In this document: positions 62,357 to 64,000 of the stretch, in pieces
How positions within the stretch are numbered: position 1 is the stretch's first letter
Layout: each line of letters opens with the position of its first letter
NCBI GenBank assembly: GCA_963920765.1
Contig: OY987243.1
Span: forward strand, 10,168,001 to 10,232,000
Length of the DNA stretch: 64,000 nt
Source: Ulota crispa
Lineage: Eukaryota > Streptophyta > Bryopsida > Orthotrichales > Orthotrichaceae
Direction: 5' to 3'
The notes under the pieces: generated by a model
The model's database searches: none
Seen by the model: the letters and a program-made list of their open reading frames with translations, nothing else
Told to the model about the DNA's origin: nothing
Translations under genes and position numbers: made by a program

Positions 62357-64000
62357 GGACTAAACAACCCTAGTCCGGTTTTTGAACACAAATGGCTGAA
62401 GTCGTTCTAACAAGAAAGATGCTTGTGCGGTTTTCTCTGAAGTCAAGGATCGTGCAAATGCTGGGTCCTCCGTCTTTTTGTACGTGGGACCGATTCCGTC
62501 CGTTTCCAAGAGCATCATTCTATGACTGACTTCTATGACTTCCCTGCAACGACACGGAATGCGAGGTCCTGTGACGATGACGACGGACCTCGAGAGGCGT
62601 GACGAAACACGACCCTCACATCGGTAGTTAGCCTCGCTTTCTCCGAGGCTAACCCTAATCGATACCCTCGAAGACTTTTTCGACCACACGTGACCACGTT
62701 CAGTCGAGGCGTTCACATCTGCACACTAAGTTTATGTCCCACGTGTCACTAAAATCTATGAATGTGATTGGATAAGACCTGAAAGTAGATTGTATGAGTT
62801 GAAAAGTTCCACGTCTTGTGTTCCACTTTCCAATCTACCAAAATAGGCTTATAGAGATGTGGACAAAAAGATCCATTTCTCACTCAAACCCTCTCCATGT
62901 AATCAATTCTTCACCAAACCTAAAACCAATTACATATTTTAAAAACCTATAAAGGGGGAAAACACGCATTAAATTTTGAGATGTAGAGTATTCCAACTCC
63001 ATGCCTTTGACCCATTCCAAGTGTAATTTTGAATTATCAAATATACTATATTCATCAATTTTTAGTCTTCCACCAACAATTTTTTTAGCATTTAATCACC
63101 TTCTAGAGCTTGAAATTGCCTCAACTCAAGCGAGCCTCTTGTAGGTAGAAAGAGGGACACAATGCACTAAAATTTAACATGAATCAAATTTGGAGAAGTG
63201 TTAATAAAAAATCATTTAGAAAAAGCATCAAATTATGATTAAAATGCTTTTAAAATCATTACAAGTTCACCATTAGTCTAAAACCAATACATTCTCACAT
63301 TATTATTAGAGCTTTTAACATATGTAATTTTAAATTTTAGATTTGGTGAAGTAGTGATGGTGTGGGAGGGGTGTGATTGAGGAATGGATCTTTGTGTCCC
63401 CATCTCTATTAGCGGTTGGCTCTTGGTATGTTAATAATTCACCATTAGAATTTTATTAAGATTTTCATATATAAAATAGAATGCAAAGCACCAATTTCAA
63501 AAAGTTGTCAATTTGTATCAAATGGGATGAAAAGTAGAATAGAGTATAGTAACAATAAAGTATGACAAATCAATGCAAGTTACACCACAACACTCTCTTT
63601 TATTCTCTTCATCAAACGTTGAAAACAAGTCACTTGTAGTTGCACCACAACTTTCTCTTGGCCAATCAGAACGCTCATGTATTCTTTAAAAGAATTTCAT
63701 TTTGGATGAAAAGTAAAATAGAGTAGAGTACAAGTTTATCTAAATTATTAAATGGAATAAAGTAAAATTTGGGGGGCTTGACAATATGGAGCATAGGAAT
63801 AGGGGCAGTTTTTAAATTGGAATTTTTTGTTTGGTGCTAATCTAGCGATTGCCTTTTTTGTTTTGTGTGCAAATTTGGCTCCTTTCATTTATTTTTTGGT
63901 GAAATTCACACATAATCCCCAATTTTTAGTGCAAAAGACATTTAAAGTAAATGATTGTGGCGTGACATGTGGGAAAAGGTGGCTAAAGCAGTTCCTGCAT
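62357..64000. other. Upstream region of IWS1, then AT-rich intergenic DNA
   Basis: A small GC-rich hairpin (GTTAGCCTCG / CGAGGCTAAC) lies at 62627-62653. From about 62720 onward the sequence is AT-rich with no supported gene or clear repeat pair. Confidence 0.4.

Noticed and set aside
62360-62716. 118-codon minus-strand frame upstream of IWS1
   Set aside because: It starts with GTG, not ATG, and covers the IWS1 promoter and leader. No domain.

Overview
This is nuclear DNA from a plant. Its multi-exon GT-AG genes encode plant proteins: a serine carboxypeptidase-like enzyme, a WAT1/EamA transporter of the At3g02690 type, a POLYCHOME-like protein, ATG101 and IWS1. The sequence is AT-rich, with gene islands about 10 kb apart separated by miniature inverted-repeat transposable elements (MITEs), and it has one 200-N assembly gap. 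An intron carries a plastid ndhA fragment with AT-rich codons. I read this as an early-diverging land plant, perhaps a bryophyte, but the species call is inference only.

Layout. 1-1423: two abutting MITEs. 2584-3671 (+): a two-exon gene with a KEN box and a POLYCHOME/OSD1-like motif, preceded by a tandemly duplicated exon-intron unit in its 5' leader. 3.7-11.3 kb: MITE-rich, no gene. 11289-12446 (-): an intronless, unrecognised two-pass membrane protein. 12.5-18.6 kb: inverted-repeat elements, including a hairpin with arms of about 400 bp, a CACTA-type MITE and a Harbinger-type MITE. 19114-22517 (-): ATG101, seven exons; its second intron holds a TTAA-flanked element and the ndhA fragment. 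22.9-30.1 kb: repeats, no gene. 30523-35775 (+): a secreted serine carboxypeptidase, 14 exons. 38666-39256 (+): a hypothetical proline/glutamate-rich ORF. 40645-40844: gap. 41465-42118 (+): a DnaJ C-terminal domain without a visible J domain. 42.4-47.6 kb: MITE cluster, no gene. 47662-53337 (-): the EamA/WAT1-type transporter, seven exons. 53.8-60.7 kb: MITEs. 60740-62188 (-): IWS1, intronless. 62.2-64 kb: its upstream region, then nothing recognised.

The genes do not form a pathway; this is ordinary eukaryotic gene order. The strongest signals are in the repeats: (1) a set of elements whose terminal repeats start CCCC or CCCT next to TTAA, the piggyBac hallmark; (2) at least nine MITEs of several subfamilies that share only TA + AGGTAG-type ends, one of which supplies the last base of the IWS1 stop codon; (3) repeated local tandem duplication inside genes (5' leader, intron, exon, 3' end). 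All exon models were built by hand from reading frame, GT/AG sites and remembered family conservation, and the spliced lengths stay in frame; none has been checked by search or transcript.
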